This document shows positions 50,606 to 58,706 of a stretch of DNA of 64,000 bases, piece by piece. Where the stretch lies: positions 124,001-188,000 of the forward strand of contig NZ_VSEY01000004.1 of assembly GCF_008086045.1 (NCBI RefSeq), in the 5' to 3' direction. This DNA comes from Nonomuraea sp. PA05 (GTDB lineage: Bacteria; Actinomycetota; Actinomycetes; Streptosporangiales; Streptosporangiaceae). The notes under the pieces are model-generated. The model was not told the origin of the DNA. It saw nothing but the letters and a program-made list of their open reading frames with translations, and made no database searches. How positions within the stretch are numbered: the first letter of the stretch is position 1; the number at the start of each line of letters is the position of its first letter. The translations under genes were made by a program, and so were the position numbers.

Positions 50606-51853
50606 GTGCCGATGTCGGCTGAATTCGCCGAGCGGCTGCTGCCGCTGCTCCCCGATCTCGTCGCGAGTTACGACACCCCCTTCCACATCTACGACGCGCG
50701 CGGCATCGTGGCCACCCACGAGGCCATGGTCCGCGCATTCGGCAACGCCGCGTACCGGCAGTACTTCGCGGTGAAGGCGTTGCCGAACCCGAATGTCCTG
50801 GCGTTGCTGCGGGCCGCCGGAAGTGGTTTCGACTGCTCCTCGGCGGTCGAAGTGCGCCTCGCCCTGGCGGTCGGCGCGCAGGCCGGCGACATCGTATTCA
50901 CCTCCAACAACACCGCGCTGTCCGAATATCAGCTCGCCCGCGCCGCGGGGGCGTTGATAACTTTCGACGACAGATCTTTCCTGAAGAAAGTCGACGAGCT
51001 TCCCGAGACCGTCGCCTTCCGCATCTCCCCCAGCGGTCTCACGGCCGGTTGCGCGCTCATGGGCAGCGCGGCGCACAGCAAGTTCGGGGTGCCCGTGCAC
51101 GAGCTCGCCGGCGCGTACGCCGACGCCGTCGCGCGGGGCGCGCGGCGGTTCGGCATCCACGGCATGACGCTCGCCAACGAGCTCGACACCGGCCGGGCCG
51201 CGCGGGCCGCGGCCGACGTCATCAGGATCGGCGCGCGGATCGCCGACCGGATCGGGATCGGGCTCGCGTACGTGAACGTCGGCGGCGGCCTCGGCATCCC
51301 GTACCGGGAGGACGACAAACCCATCGACTTCACCGCGTATGCGGAGGAGATCGTCGCCGCCAAGGAGGAGTACTTCGGCTCCGGCGGGCCGCGCATCCTG
51401 ACCGAGATCGGCCGGTACGTGACCGGCCCGCACGGCGTGCTCGTCACCCGCGTCATCAACCGCTGCCGCAAGGGCCACGAGATCGCCGGGCTGGACGCGT
51501 CGATGTCGTCGCTGATGCGGCCCGCCCTGTACGGCGCCTACCACCACATCTCGCTCCCCTACGCCAAGGGGAGACCACTGGGCAGGTTCGACGTCGTCGG
51601 CGCGCTCTGCGAGAACCTCGACAAGTTCGCCATCGACCGCGAGCTGCCCGAGCCACGCGACGGCGACATCGCGCTCGTTCACGACACCGGCGCCCACGGC
51701 CACGCCATGGGCTTCACCTACAACGGCCGCCTGCGGCCCGCCGAGCTGATGCTCACCGACGGCGGCGACGTGGTGGAGATCCGGCGTGCCGAGACCTACG
51801 ACGACTACACGGCGACCGTCCGCTGGGAAGCGCCGGTTCGAACAGGAGCGTGA
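50606..51853 (+). CDS. Fold-type III PLP decarboxylase (LysA/TabA-like)
   Basis: 415-residue alanine-racemase-fold decarboxylase related to diaminopimelate decarboxylase. The PLP Lys57 is in QYFAVKALPNPNVL, the phosphate loop is VNVGGGLGIPY and the C-terminal cysteine-bearing segment is GALCEN. Start GTG 50606 or ATG 50612. Its position beside DapD- and DapC-like genes shows a borrowed lysine pathway. TabA of the tabtoxin cluster is a LysA homologue with an altered function. Whether it decarboxylates here is not clear. Confidence 0.9.
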   Translation: MPMSAEFAERLLPLLPDLVASYDTPFHIYDARGIVATHEAMVRAFGNAAYRQYFAVKALPNPNVLALLRAAGSGFDCSSAVEVRLALAVGAQAGDIVFTSNNTALSEYQLARAAGALITFDDRSFLKKVDELPETVAFRISPSGLTAGCALMGSAAHSKFGVPVHELAGAYADAVARGARRFGIHGMTLANELDTGRAARAAADVIRIGARIADRIGIGLAYVNVGGGLGIPYREDDKPIDFTAYAEEIVAAKEEYFGSGGPRILTEIGRYVTGPHGVLVTRVINRCRKGHEIAGLDASMSSLMRPALYGAYHHISLPYAKGRPLGRFDVVGALCENLDKFAIDRELPEPRDGDIALVHDTGAHGHAMGFTYNGRLRPAELMLTDGGDVVEIRRAETYDDYTATVRWEAPVRTGA

Positions 51854-51856
51854 TCC

Positions 51857-52675
51857 GTGAACAGAAGTCTGGTCGAAGCCGCCTTCGAACGGCGGGAGTC
51901 GCTGTCCGGCGGCGACCTGGCGGCGCTGGCGCCGCACGTCGCCGCCGGGCTGGCGGCTCTCGACCGCGGTGAGCTGCGCGCCGCCAGGCCGCAGGGGACG
52001 GAGTGGGTGGTCGACACGTTCGTCAAGAAGCTCATCCTGCTGTCGTTCCTGATCAACCGGAACGAGGTCGGGACGGGCGGCCCGCGGCGGCCGAAGAGCT
52101 TCGACAAGATCGCGCTCAAGTTCGAGAGCTGGGACGAGCCGGCCTTCCGCGACGCCCGCCTGCGGGTGGTGGCCGGCGGCGTCGTCCGCCTCGGCGCGTA
52201 CGTGGCGCCCGGGGTCGTGCTGATGCCGTGCTTCGTCAACGTCGGCGCCCACATCGGGCCCGGCACGATGATCGACACCTGGGCCACCGTCGGCTCCTGC
52301 GCCCAGATCGGGGCGCGCTGCCACATCTCCGGCGGCGCCGGCATCGGCGGTGTCCTGGAACCCCTCGGCGAGCAACCCGTCATCGTCGAGGACGACGTCT
52401 TCGTCGGCGCGCGCTCGGAGATCGCCGAGGGGGTGGTGGTGCGGCGGGGCGCCGTGATCGGCATGGGGGTGTTCCTCGGCAGGTCCACGCCCATCGTCGA
52501 TCGCGCCACGGGCAAGGTGACCTATGGCGAGGTGCCCGAGAACGCGGTGGTGGTCCCGGGCGCGCGCACCGACCCCACAAATCCCGAAATTTCGGTGTAC
52601 GCCGCGGTCATCGTCAAGCACGCCGACGACCGCACCCGCGGCAAGACGGCACTGAACGACCTCGTCCGCGACTGA
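51857..52675 (+). CDS. DapD-like tetrahydrodipicolinate N-acyltransferase (TabB-like)
   Basis: 272-residue left-handed beta-helix acyltransferase. Typical DapD segments are NRNEVGTGGPRRPKSFDKIALKF (residues 66 on, shortened here), PGVVLMPCFVNVGAHIGPGT and GTMIDTWATVGSCAQIG, followed by hexapeptide repeats to about residue 230. GTG 51857 has AGGAG upstream and starts four bases after the LysA-like stop. Lysine biosynthesis in actinomycetes also uses DapD, but the unlinked context makes a dedicated tabtoxin-type TabB role more likely: acylating a methylated tetrahydrodipicolinate. Confidence 0.9.
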   Translation: MNRSLVEAAFERRESLSGGDLAALAPHVAAGLAALDRGELRAARPQGTEWVVDTFVKKLILLSFLINRNEVGTGGPRRPKSFDKIALKFESWDEPAFRDARLRVVAGGVVRLGAYVAPGVVLMPCFVNVGAHIGPGTMIDTWATVGSCAQIGARCHISGGAGIGGVLEPLGEQPVIVEDDVFVGARSEIAEGVVVRRGAVIGMGVFLGRSTPIVDRATGKVTYGEVPENAVVVPGARTDPTNPEISVYAAVIVKHADDRTRGKTALNDLVRD

Positions 52676-52708
52676 CCCCCTCAGCCCCCGAGACACCCCT
52701 GCGATCCC

Positions 52709-53902
52709 ATGACACTTCTGCGATCGACGCCGAGCGCGTTCGAGCGGCTGCGCGCGCTTCTGGCGAACGTGCCCGCGCCCGCCGGCCGCACCCCGATCCC
52801 GCTCCACCTCGGCGAGGCCCGCCTGGTCACGCCGCCGGTGGACGGCCGGCTCCTCGGCGACGTGGCGGGCTGGACCCGCTACCCGCCGCTCGGCGGCACC
52901 CCCGAGCTGCGCGCCGCCTACACGGGCTGGCTCACCCGGCGCTTCGGCGGCCACGTGGCCGTCGCCGTCCGCGACGGATCCCTGGCGATCGAGCCGTCCC
53001 CCGGCACCAAGCAGGCCGTCGCCGCCGCCATCGCCTTGTCCGTCACCGCGCTCGCGCCCGCCGTCGTGCTGCCCAACCCGTTCTATCCCACCTACCACGC
53101 GGCGACGGAGACGTCCGGCGGGCGGGCCGTCTTCTACGCGCACGCGGACGAGCTCGCCGCCACCGTGGCCGGCCGGCGGGACGTCGGCGCGGTCGTCCTC
53201 TGCTCGCCGGGCAACCCGCGCGGCGAGACGCACCCGCCGGGCCGGCTGCGGGAGATCGCCGCGGCGGCGCGGGAGGCCGGGGCGCTGCTCGTCGTGGACG
53301 AGTGCTACATCGACCTCGTCCACGGCGCGCCCTCGGGCGGCGGGTTCCTGGCGTCCGGGGTCGCCGGCGAGGCCGGGCGGTTCCTGGTGCTGCACACCCT
53401 GTCCAAGCGGTCGGGGATGCCGGGGCTGCGGTCCGGGTTCGTGATCGGGGACCCGGCGAGCGTGGCGGCGTACGCCGCGCACAACCGGGCCTGCGGGGTC
53501 TCGACGGCGGAGCCGGTGTGCGCGGTGGCGGCCCGGCTGTGGGCGGACGACGCGCACGTGGCGCGCCTGCGCTCGGCCGTGAGCGCGAACTGGGACGTGG
53601 CGGACGACCTGCTCGGCGACCTGCCCGGCTACCGGCGGGCCGAGGCGGGGTTCTTCCTGTGGCTGCCGGTGCCGGACGACGAGGAGGCGGCGCGGCGGCT
53701 GTGGCGCGAGGAGGCGGTCATGACGATGCCGGGCCGCTATCTGGGTGCCGGTTCAGAAGGCGATCCCGGTGCCGGGACCGGCGTCAATCCCGGTGCCGGG
53801 CACCTGCGCATCGCCCTCGTCCAAGCGCAGGACCGCACCCGCGAGGCGCTGACCCGCGTGCGGCGGGCGCTCACTACGACTGCATGGGAGCTGACCGGAT
53901 GA
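52709..53902 (+). CDS. Fold-type I PLP aminotransferase (DapC/TabD-like)
   Basis: 397-residue class I/II aminotransferase. The PLP Lys is in LHTLSKRSGMPGLRSGF, the phosphate-binding Arg in the same segment, and NPRGE and DECYIDL precede it. It resembles N-succinyl-LL-diaminopimelate aminotransferases (DapC). Near the C terminus, a small insert of GAGT/NPGAG repeats is present. Its stop overlaps the start of the beta-lactam-synthetase-like gene (ATGA). In tabtoxin biosynthesis the equivalent is TabD. Confidence 0.9.
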   Translation: MTLLRSTPSAFERLRALLANVPAPAGRTPIPLHLGEARLVTPPVDGRLLGDVAGWTRYPPLGGTPELRAAYTGWLTRRFGGHVAVAVRDGSLAIEPSPGTKQAVAAAIALSVTALAPAVVLPNPFYPTYHAATETSGGRAVFYAHADELAATVAGRRDVGAVVLCSPGNPRGETHPPGRLREIAAAAREAGALLVVDECYIDLVHGAPSGGGFLASGVAGEAGRFLVLHTLSKRSGMPGLRSGFVIGDPASVAAYAAHNRACGVSTAEPVCAVAARLWADDAHVARLRSAVSANWDVADDLLGDLPGYRRAEAGFFLWLPVPDDEEAARRLWREEAVMTMPGRYLGAGSEGDPGAGTGVNPGAGHLRIALVQAQDRTREALTRVRRALTTTAWELTG

Positions 53903-55710
53903 GCGGCGGTCTCGTCGGATGGATCGACCACGAACGCGACCTCACGCAGCACGCGGACGTCGTACGCGCGATGACGGACACGATGGCGGACCGCGGCCCC
54001 GACGGGGGCGCGCTGCACCTCACCAGGCACGCGGCCCTGGGCCACCGCCACCTCGCCCTCCCCGGCGCCGCCGAGGGCCGCCAGCCGGCGGTGTTCCCGG
54101 CACCGGAGGGGGACGGCGTCGCGCTCGCCTGCGACGGCGCGATCTACAACCTGGCCGCCGTCCGCCGATCCCTCGGCCTGTCCCCCGCCGCGACCGACAC
54201 CGACGTGCTGCTGCACGCCTACCTGACGCACGGCGCGGACTTCGTCACCCACCTGACCGGCGCGTTCGCGCTGGCCATCTGGGACGGGCGGCAGCGGCGG
54301 CTGCTGCTGGCCCGCGACCACCTCGGACTGAAACCGCTCTACTACCACGCCTACCCGGGCGGGATCCTGTTCGCCTCACTCCCCCGCGGCATCATGGCGA
54401 ACCCGCTGTTCACCCCGCGCCTCGACCACTCGCTGATGACGATGGTGCTGCAGCCGCGCCTCACCCTCGCCGGTGAGACGCCGCTGGCCGGGCTGCGCGA
54501 GGTCAAGCCGGCGCACGTCGTCACCTACGCTCCCGGCCGGAGCCCCGTCTCGCGGGCGTACTGGCGGCTGACGAGCGAGCCGCACGAGCACCCGCCCGCC
54601 CGGACCGCCGAGCGCGTGCGGGAGCTGTTCGACGACGCGGTGGCCGGCCAGTTGCCCGCCTCCGGGCCGTGCGGGGCGATGTTGTCCGGCGGCGTGGACT
54701 CGACGTCGGTGGCGGCGCTGGCGGCGCGGCTGCTGCCGCACCCGCTCGACACGTACTGCGTGGAGTTCGACAGCGACGAGGAGCACTTCGCGCCGACCGA
54801 GCTGCGCCCGGACGTGGACGCGCCGTACGCCGCGGCGGCGGCCCGGTTCATGGGCAGCAGGCACACCACGCTGACGGCGACGATGCCGGACCTGCTCGCG
54901 GCCATCCCGGCGACCCGCCGCGCCCGCGACCTGCCCGGCTGGGGGCAGTTCGACGCGTCGATGTACCTGCTGTTCCAGCGGATGCGGCAGGACACGAGGG
55001 TGGCGCTGTCCGGGGAGGCCGCGGACGAGTTCTTCGGCGGGTACCCGTACCTGTTCAAGAGCGAGCTGGTCGGGCGCGACGCCTTCCCGTGGCTCGGGGA
55101 CGGGCCGAGACTCGCCGACTACCTGGTGCCCGAGCTGGCGCGGGACGGCGACGAGAAGGCCCGATACGCGCAGCTCATGGGCGAGGTGCCGCGCCTGCCG
55201 GGCGAGCGGGGGCTGGACGCGCGGATGCGGGAGGTACTGTACCTCGGGATGGCGGGGCCGCTGGCGGTCGTGCTGGACCGCAAGGAGCGGATGAGCGCGG
55301 CGCAGGGGCTGCACGTGCGGCTGCCGTTCTGCGATCACCGGCTCGTGCAGTACGTGTGGAACGTGCCCTGGTCGATGAAGTGCGGGGGCGGGCTGAAGAG
55401 CCTGCTCAAGGAGGCGATGGCGGCGATTCTGCCGCCGTCCACGCTGACCCGGCAGAAGAGCGCGTACCCGCACGTCCAGAACCCGGCGCACGATCAGGCG
55501 CTGGTGCGTGAGGCGACGTGGATCGTGAACGCGAGCGAGTCGCCGCTGCGGGCCATGTTCGACGCGCCGCGCCTCAACGACCTGCTGAAGCGGATCGGCG
55601 CGGGCGAGCTGCGGGCGCAACTGCCCGGCGGGTCGAGCGGCGCCCAACTGCTGGTGAACCTCGTCGAGCTGAACGCGTGGGTGCGCGATTATCGGGTGTC
55701 CATATCCTAA
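53899..55710 (+). CDS. Asparagine-synthetase-like beta-lactam synthetase (TblS-like)
   Basis: 603-residue protein with the AsnB fold. The N-terminal Ntn region starts MSGGLVGW: the glutaminase nucleophile Cys2 of AsnB (MCGI) is Ser/Gly here, as in beta-lactam synthetases, which do not use glutamine. The ATP pyrophosphatase loop is LSGGVDST (residues 261-268) and the synthetase segment RMSAAQGLHVRLPFCDH is kept, with a Lys in RQKSAYPH that may correspond to the catalytic Lys of beta-lactam synthetase. It adenylates a carboxylate and closes a beta-lactam with an internal amine. It is coupled to the aminotransferase (ATGA). Confidence 0.85.
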   Translation: MSGGLVGWIDHERDLTQHADVVRAMTDTMADRGPDGGALHLTRHAALGHRHLALPGAAEGRQPAVFPAPEGDGVALACDGAIYNLAAVRRSLGLSPAATDTDVLLHAYLTHGADFVTHLTGAFALAIWDGRQRRLLLARDHLGLKPLYYHAYPGGILFASLPRGIMANPLFTPRLDHSLMTMVLQPRLTLAGETPLAGLREVKPAHVVTYAPGRSPVSRAYWRLTSEPHEHPPARTAERVRELFDDAVAGQLPASGPCGAMLSGGVDSTSVAALAARLLPHPLDTYCVEFDSDEEHFAPTELRPDVDAPYAAAAARFMGSRHTTLTATMPDLLAAIPATRRARDLPGWGQFDASMYLLFQRMRQDTRVALSGEAADEFFGGYPYLFKSELVGRDAFPWLGDGPRLADYLVPELARDGDEKARYAQLMGEVPRLPGERGLDARMREVLYLGMAGPLAVVLDRKERMSAAQGLHVRLPFCDHRLVQYVWNVPWSMKCGGGLKSLLKEAMAAILPPSTLTRQKSAYPHVQNPAHDQALVREATWIVNASESPLRAMFDAPRLNDLLKRIGAGELRAQLPGGSSGAQLLVNLVELNAWVRDYRVSIS

Positions 55711-55715
55711 TATGT

Positions 55716-58010
55716 ATGGTGATCAACCCCCCGAGCCGGCGTTCCGCTCTGCTGGGTACGGCGGCCGTGGCCGGGCTCGCCCTCTGCGACAGACCGGCCG
55801 CCGCGGAGGTCGGTGCCGCAGCGTTCGACGCCGCGCGTGAGCGGTGGGTGCGCCTGCTGGCCGGAGGGGAGTACAACACCGCCTACACCGACCAGACGCA
55901 GGCGATCGAGGGGTCGGCCAACGCGGTGCTGCGCAAGCTGAAGCCCACCGCCGGCCGCCCCAGCCTCTGGCCCGACCTGCCGCTCGACGACCCTCGGACC
56001 GGCAACTTCAACCGCGCCTACAACCGCATGCGCACGCTGGCGCTGGGCTGGGCCACGCCGGGCACCGCCATGCACGGCGACAGGCAGGTGGCCGAGGTCG
56101 CGGCCGGGGCGCTGGACTTCCTGTACGAGCACGCCTACCACGAGAGCTTCGACCCGCGCGGCAGCAACTGGTACTGGTGGGAGATCGGCGTCCCCCGCTC
56201 GCTCACCGACACCTGCGCCCTGCTCTACGACGGCCTGCCCAAGGACCGGCTCAAACGCTGGCTGCGCCCGCTGCGCCGCTGGTGCCCCGACCCGGAGCGC
56301 CGCGTCAGCCACCCCGGCGTCGTCGAGACCGGCGCGAACCGCGCGGGCAAGGCCATGGCGGTGGCGATGCGCGGCCTGCTCACCCACGACGCCCGCCTGA
56401 TCAAGCGGGCCAGGGACGCGGTCTCCGACCTGCTGCGCCCGACCAGGGGTCCTGGCGACGGCTTCTACCGTGACGGGTCGTTCATCCAGCACGACGTCTA
56501 CCCCTACAACGGCAGCTACGGCGTCGACTACCTGGAGAGCGTCGCCAGGCTGATCGCCATGCTCGCGCGCTCGCCGTGGGAGATCCGCGACGTCGGCGAG
56601 GTCTACGACATCGTGGACCGCTCGTTCGTGCCGTTCGTCTTCGACGGGATGATGATGGACTGCGTGCGCGGCCGGTCCATCTCCCGCCAGGGCCACCGCG
56701 ACCACCACTCGGGGCAGAAGACGGTCGAGGCCATGCTCAACCTGCTGGAGGCCGCGCCGGAACGCCACGCGAAACGCTGGCGGCCGCTGGTGAAGGGCTG
56801 GCTCACCCGCAACACGGCCGTCCCGTACGACACGATCGCCCCGCTGTCGAGCATCGCCAAGGCCAGGGCCCTGCTGGACGACCCGTCGGTGCCGGTCGGC
56901 CCGCGCACGACGGGCACCTACGTCTTCGCCGACATGGACCGGGTCGTGCACCGCCGCCCCACCTGGGCCTGCGCGATCGCGATGAGCTCGCGGCGCACCG
57001 GCGCGGCGGAGGCGATGAACAGGGAGAACCTGCACGGCTGGTACACCGGCGACGGCATGACCTACCTCTACACGGGCGACCTCACCCACTGGAACGACGA
57101 CCTGTGGCCGACGATCGACCCGTACCGGCTGCCGGGCACGACGGTGGACGTCCGCAGGCGCGCCGACCTCCAGCACGGGCACCGCCGCCTGCCGCCCACC
57201 CCGTGGGCGGGCGGCACGGCCCTGGACGGCGAGTACGGCGTGGCCGCCATGCAGCTGATCGCGGGCGGCTCCTCCCTGCGGGCCAAGAAGGCGTGGTTCC
57301 TGCTCGACGACGCGGTGATCGCCCTCGGCGCCGGCATCACCGCCTCCGACGGCCGCCGCGTCGAGACCGTCGTGGAGAACCGCAACACCCACGACGGCCA
57401 TCCCCCGCTGGCCCGGGGCGACCGCTGGATCCACCTGCCCGGCGTGGCCGGCTACGTGCTGCTCGACGGGCCCGCCGCGCAGGTGATCCGCAAGGAGCGC
57501 ACCGGCCGCTGGTCGGACATCGACAAGGGCGCCACCACCGGCGGCGACGACACCCCGGTGACCAGGCACTACACCACGATCGTGCTCGACCACGGCGTCG
57601 ATCCGCGCCAGGCGCGCTACGCCTACGCCGTGCTGCCCGACGCCTGCGCCGCGCAGACCGCCGCGTACGGGCTGCGGGTCAGGATCCTGGCCAACTCGGG
57701 AACGGTGCAGGCCATCTCCCGGGGCGACCTGCTCGCCGCCGTCTTCTGGCGGGCGGGGCGGGTGGAGACCCCGCACGGGCCGCTCGCCGCCGACGGCCCG
57801 TGCACGTTGCTGGTCCGCCGGGACGACCGGCGCGTACGGCTCGCGGTCTCCGACCCGTCCAGGACGGCCGACGAGGTGAAGATCACGCTGCCCTGGCCGG
57901 TGAAGTCGGTCAAGGAGAAGGACCGGGGCGTGCGCAGGGCCAAGCGGGCGATCAAGGTGGAGGTGGGCGGCAGCCGCGGCCACACGCACACGGCGGTGGT
58001 GGGCATCTGA
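55716..58010 (+). CDS. Secreted polysaccharide lyase family 8-like enzyme
   Basis: 764-residue protein with a twin-arginine-type signal (RRSALLGTAAVAGLAL, cleavage near AAAEV at about residues 29-31). The alpha/alpha-barrel contains NWYWWEIGVPR (Asn near 150) and SFIQHDVYPYNGSYG (His near 258 and Tyr near 267), the catalytic triad positions of hyaluronate, chondroitin or xanthan lyases. C-terminal beta-sandwich domains follow. The ATG at 55716 lies five bases after the synthetase stop and has no clear ribosome site, so it may depend on read-through translation. I see no chemical link to the beta-lactam pathway; co-transcription may be incidental. Confidence 0.85.
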   Translation: MVINPPSRRSALLGTAAVAGLALCDRPAAAEVGAAAFDAARERWVRLLAGGEYNTAYTDQTQAIEGSANAVLRKLKPTAGRPSLWPDLPLDDPRTGNFNRAYNRMRTLALGWATPGTAMHGDRQVAEVAAGALDFLYEHAYHESFDPRGSNWYWWEIGVPRSLTDTCALLYDGLPKDRLKRWLRPLRRWCPDPERRVSHPGVVETGANRAGKAMAVAMRGLLTHDARLIKRARDAVSDLLRPTRGPGDGFYRDGSFIQHDVYPYNGSYGVDYLESVARLIAMLARSPWEIRDVGEVYDIVDRSFVPFVFDGMMMDCVRGRSISRQGHRDHHSGQKTVEAMLNLLEAAPERHAKRWRPLVKGWLTRNTAVPYDTIAPLSSIAKARALLDDPSVPVGPRTTGTYVFADMDRVVHRRPTWACAIAMSSRRTGAAEAMNRENLHGWYTGDGMTYLYTGDLTHWNDDLWPTIDPYRLPGTTVDVRRRADLQHGHRRLPPTPWAGGTALDGEYGVAAMQLIAGGSSLRAKKAWFLLDDAVIALGAGITASDGRRVETVVENRNTHDGHPPLARGDRWIHLPGVAGYVLLDGPAAQVIRKERTGRWSDIDKGATTGGDDTPVTRHYTTIVLDHGVDPRQARYAYAVLPDACAAQTAAYGLRVRILANSGTVQAISRGDLLAAVFWRAGRVETPHGPLAADGPCTLLVRRDDRRVRLAVSDPSRTADEVKITLPWPVKSVKEKDRGVRRAKRAIKVEVGGSRGHTHTAVVGI

Positions 58011-58014
58011 ACCT

Positions 58015-58701
58015 CTAGCCGGGCTCTTCTCCGCTCAGCTCGCTCAGCCGCTCCTGGGCGAAAGAGCGGATCTCCTCCTCCTCGACCATGACCGCGTGCA
58101 TCAGGAGGTTCACGTCGCCCTCGCTGGACAGGCTCGCGGCGGCGGCCGTGGCGAACATCCGCGTCACCGGATCACCCGCTTCGAGCCGGATGACCACTCC
58201 GGGCAGATCGGGATCCTCTCCGTCTTGCAGGATCAGCCACTCGGCCAGCTCCTTGAGCTGGCCGGGAGGCAGGCTCGCCGCCCCCGCCTCCAACTGCTCG
58301 ATCGACGCCTCGGTCAGGAACTCCAGCACCTTCCACCGGACGGCGCTCTCGGGGTCGCCGCTCAGGCTCATCACCTGGGCGATGACGGGGCCGTCCCGCT
58401 CGCCGGCGTTCTCCAGCACCACCTCGATCGCGTCGTAGCGCACGCCGCGGATCGGGCTGGCCAGGAGGGCGGGCACCTCGCCGATCAGCGGCGCGGCGAG
58501 CCCAGGGATCTCGGACAACAGCCAGGTCGCCGTGGGCAGGATCCGGTCGTCGCCGCTGTGCAGCAGCCGGGTGAGGTTCTCGACGGGGAAGCCCGCGTAC
58601 AGCTCGCTCAGCAGGTCGTTGGCCGCCGGGCCCACGAGGTCGCCGTCGCCCGGATGCGCGAGGATGCGCTCGATCAGCTCCTCGCCCGCTTGTGTCGGCA
58701 T
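58015..58701 (-). CDS. HEAT-repeat-like acidic protein (candidate immunity or chaperone)
   Basis: 228-residue, strongly acidic, all-helical protein with HEAT-like repeats (LLSEIPGLAAPLIGEVPALLA, shortened here, and VRYDAIEVVLENAGE). ATG 58701 is five bases after the stop of the upstream ESX-like effector gene and follows GGAGGTGG. Its acidity and place right behind a basic, putatively toxic effector suggest an immunity protein or chaperone, which is inference. No catalytic motif is visible. Confidence 0.65.
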   Translation of the reverse strand: MPTQAGEELIERILAHPGDGDLVGPAANDLLSELYAGFPVENLTRLLHSGDDRILPTATWLLSEIPGLAAPLIGEVPALLASPIRGVRYDAIEVVLENAGERDGPVIAQVMSLSGDPESAVRWKVLEFLTEASIEQLEAGAASLPPGQLKELAEWLILQDGEDPDLPGVVIRLEAGDPVTRMFATAAAASLSSEGDVNLLMHAVMVEEEEIRSFAQERLSELSGEEPG

Positions 58702-58706
58702 CGGCC

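Noticed and set aside
50606..52675. Reading the LysA- and DapD-like genes as primary lysine biosynthesis
   Set aside because: They are enclosed in an operon with a methyltransferase and a beta-lactam-synthetase-like gene and lack the other lysine genes; a specialised role fits better. Not fully excluded without the rest of the genome.
55716..58010. Polysaccharide lyase as part of the beta-lactam pathway
   Set aside because: A secreted PL8-like lyase has no plausible step in the pathway. Its closeness to the synthetase stop could mean shared transcription, but function does not follow.
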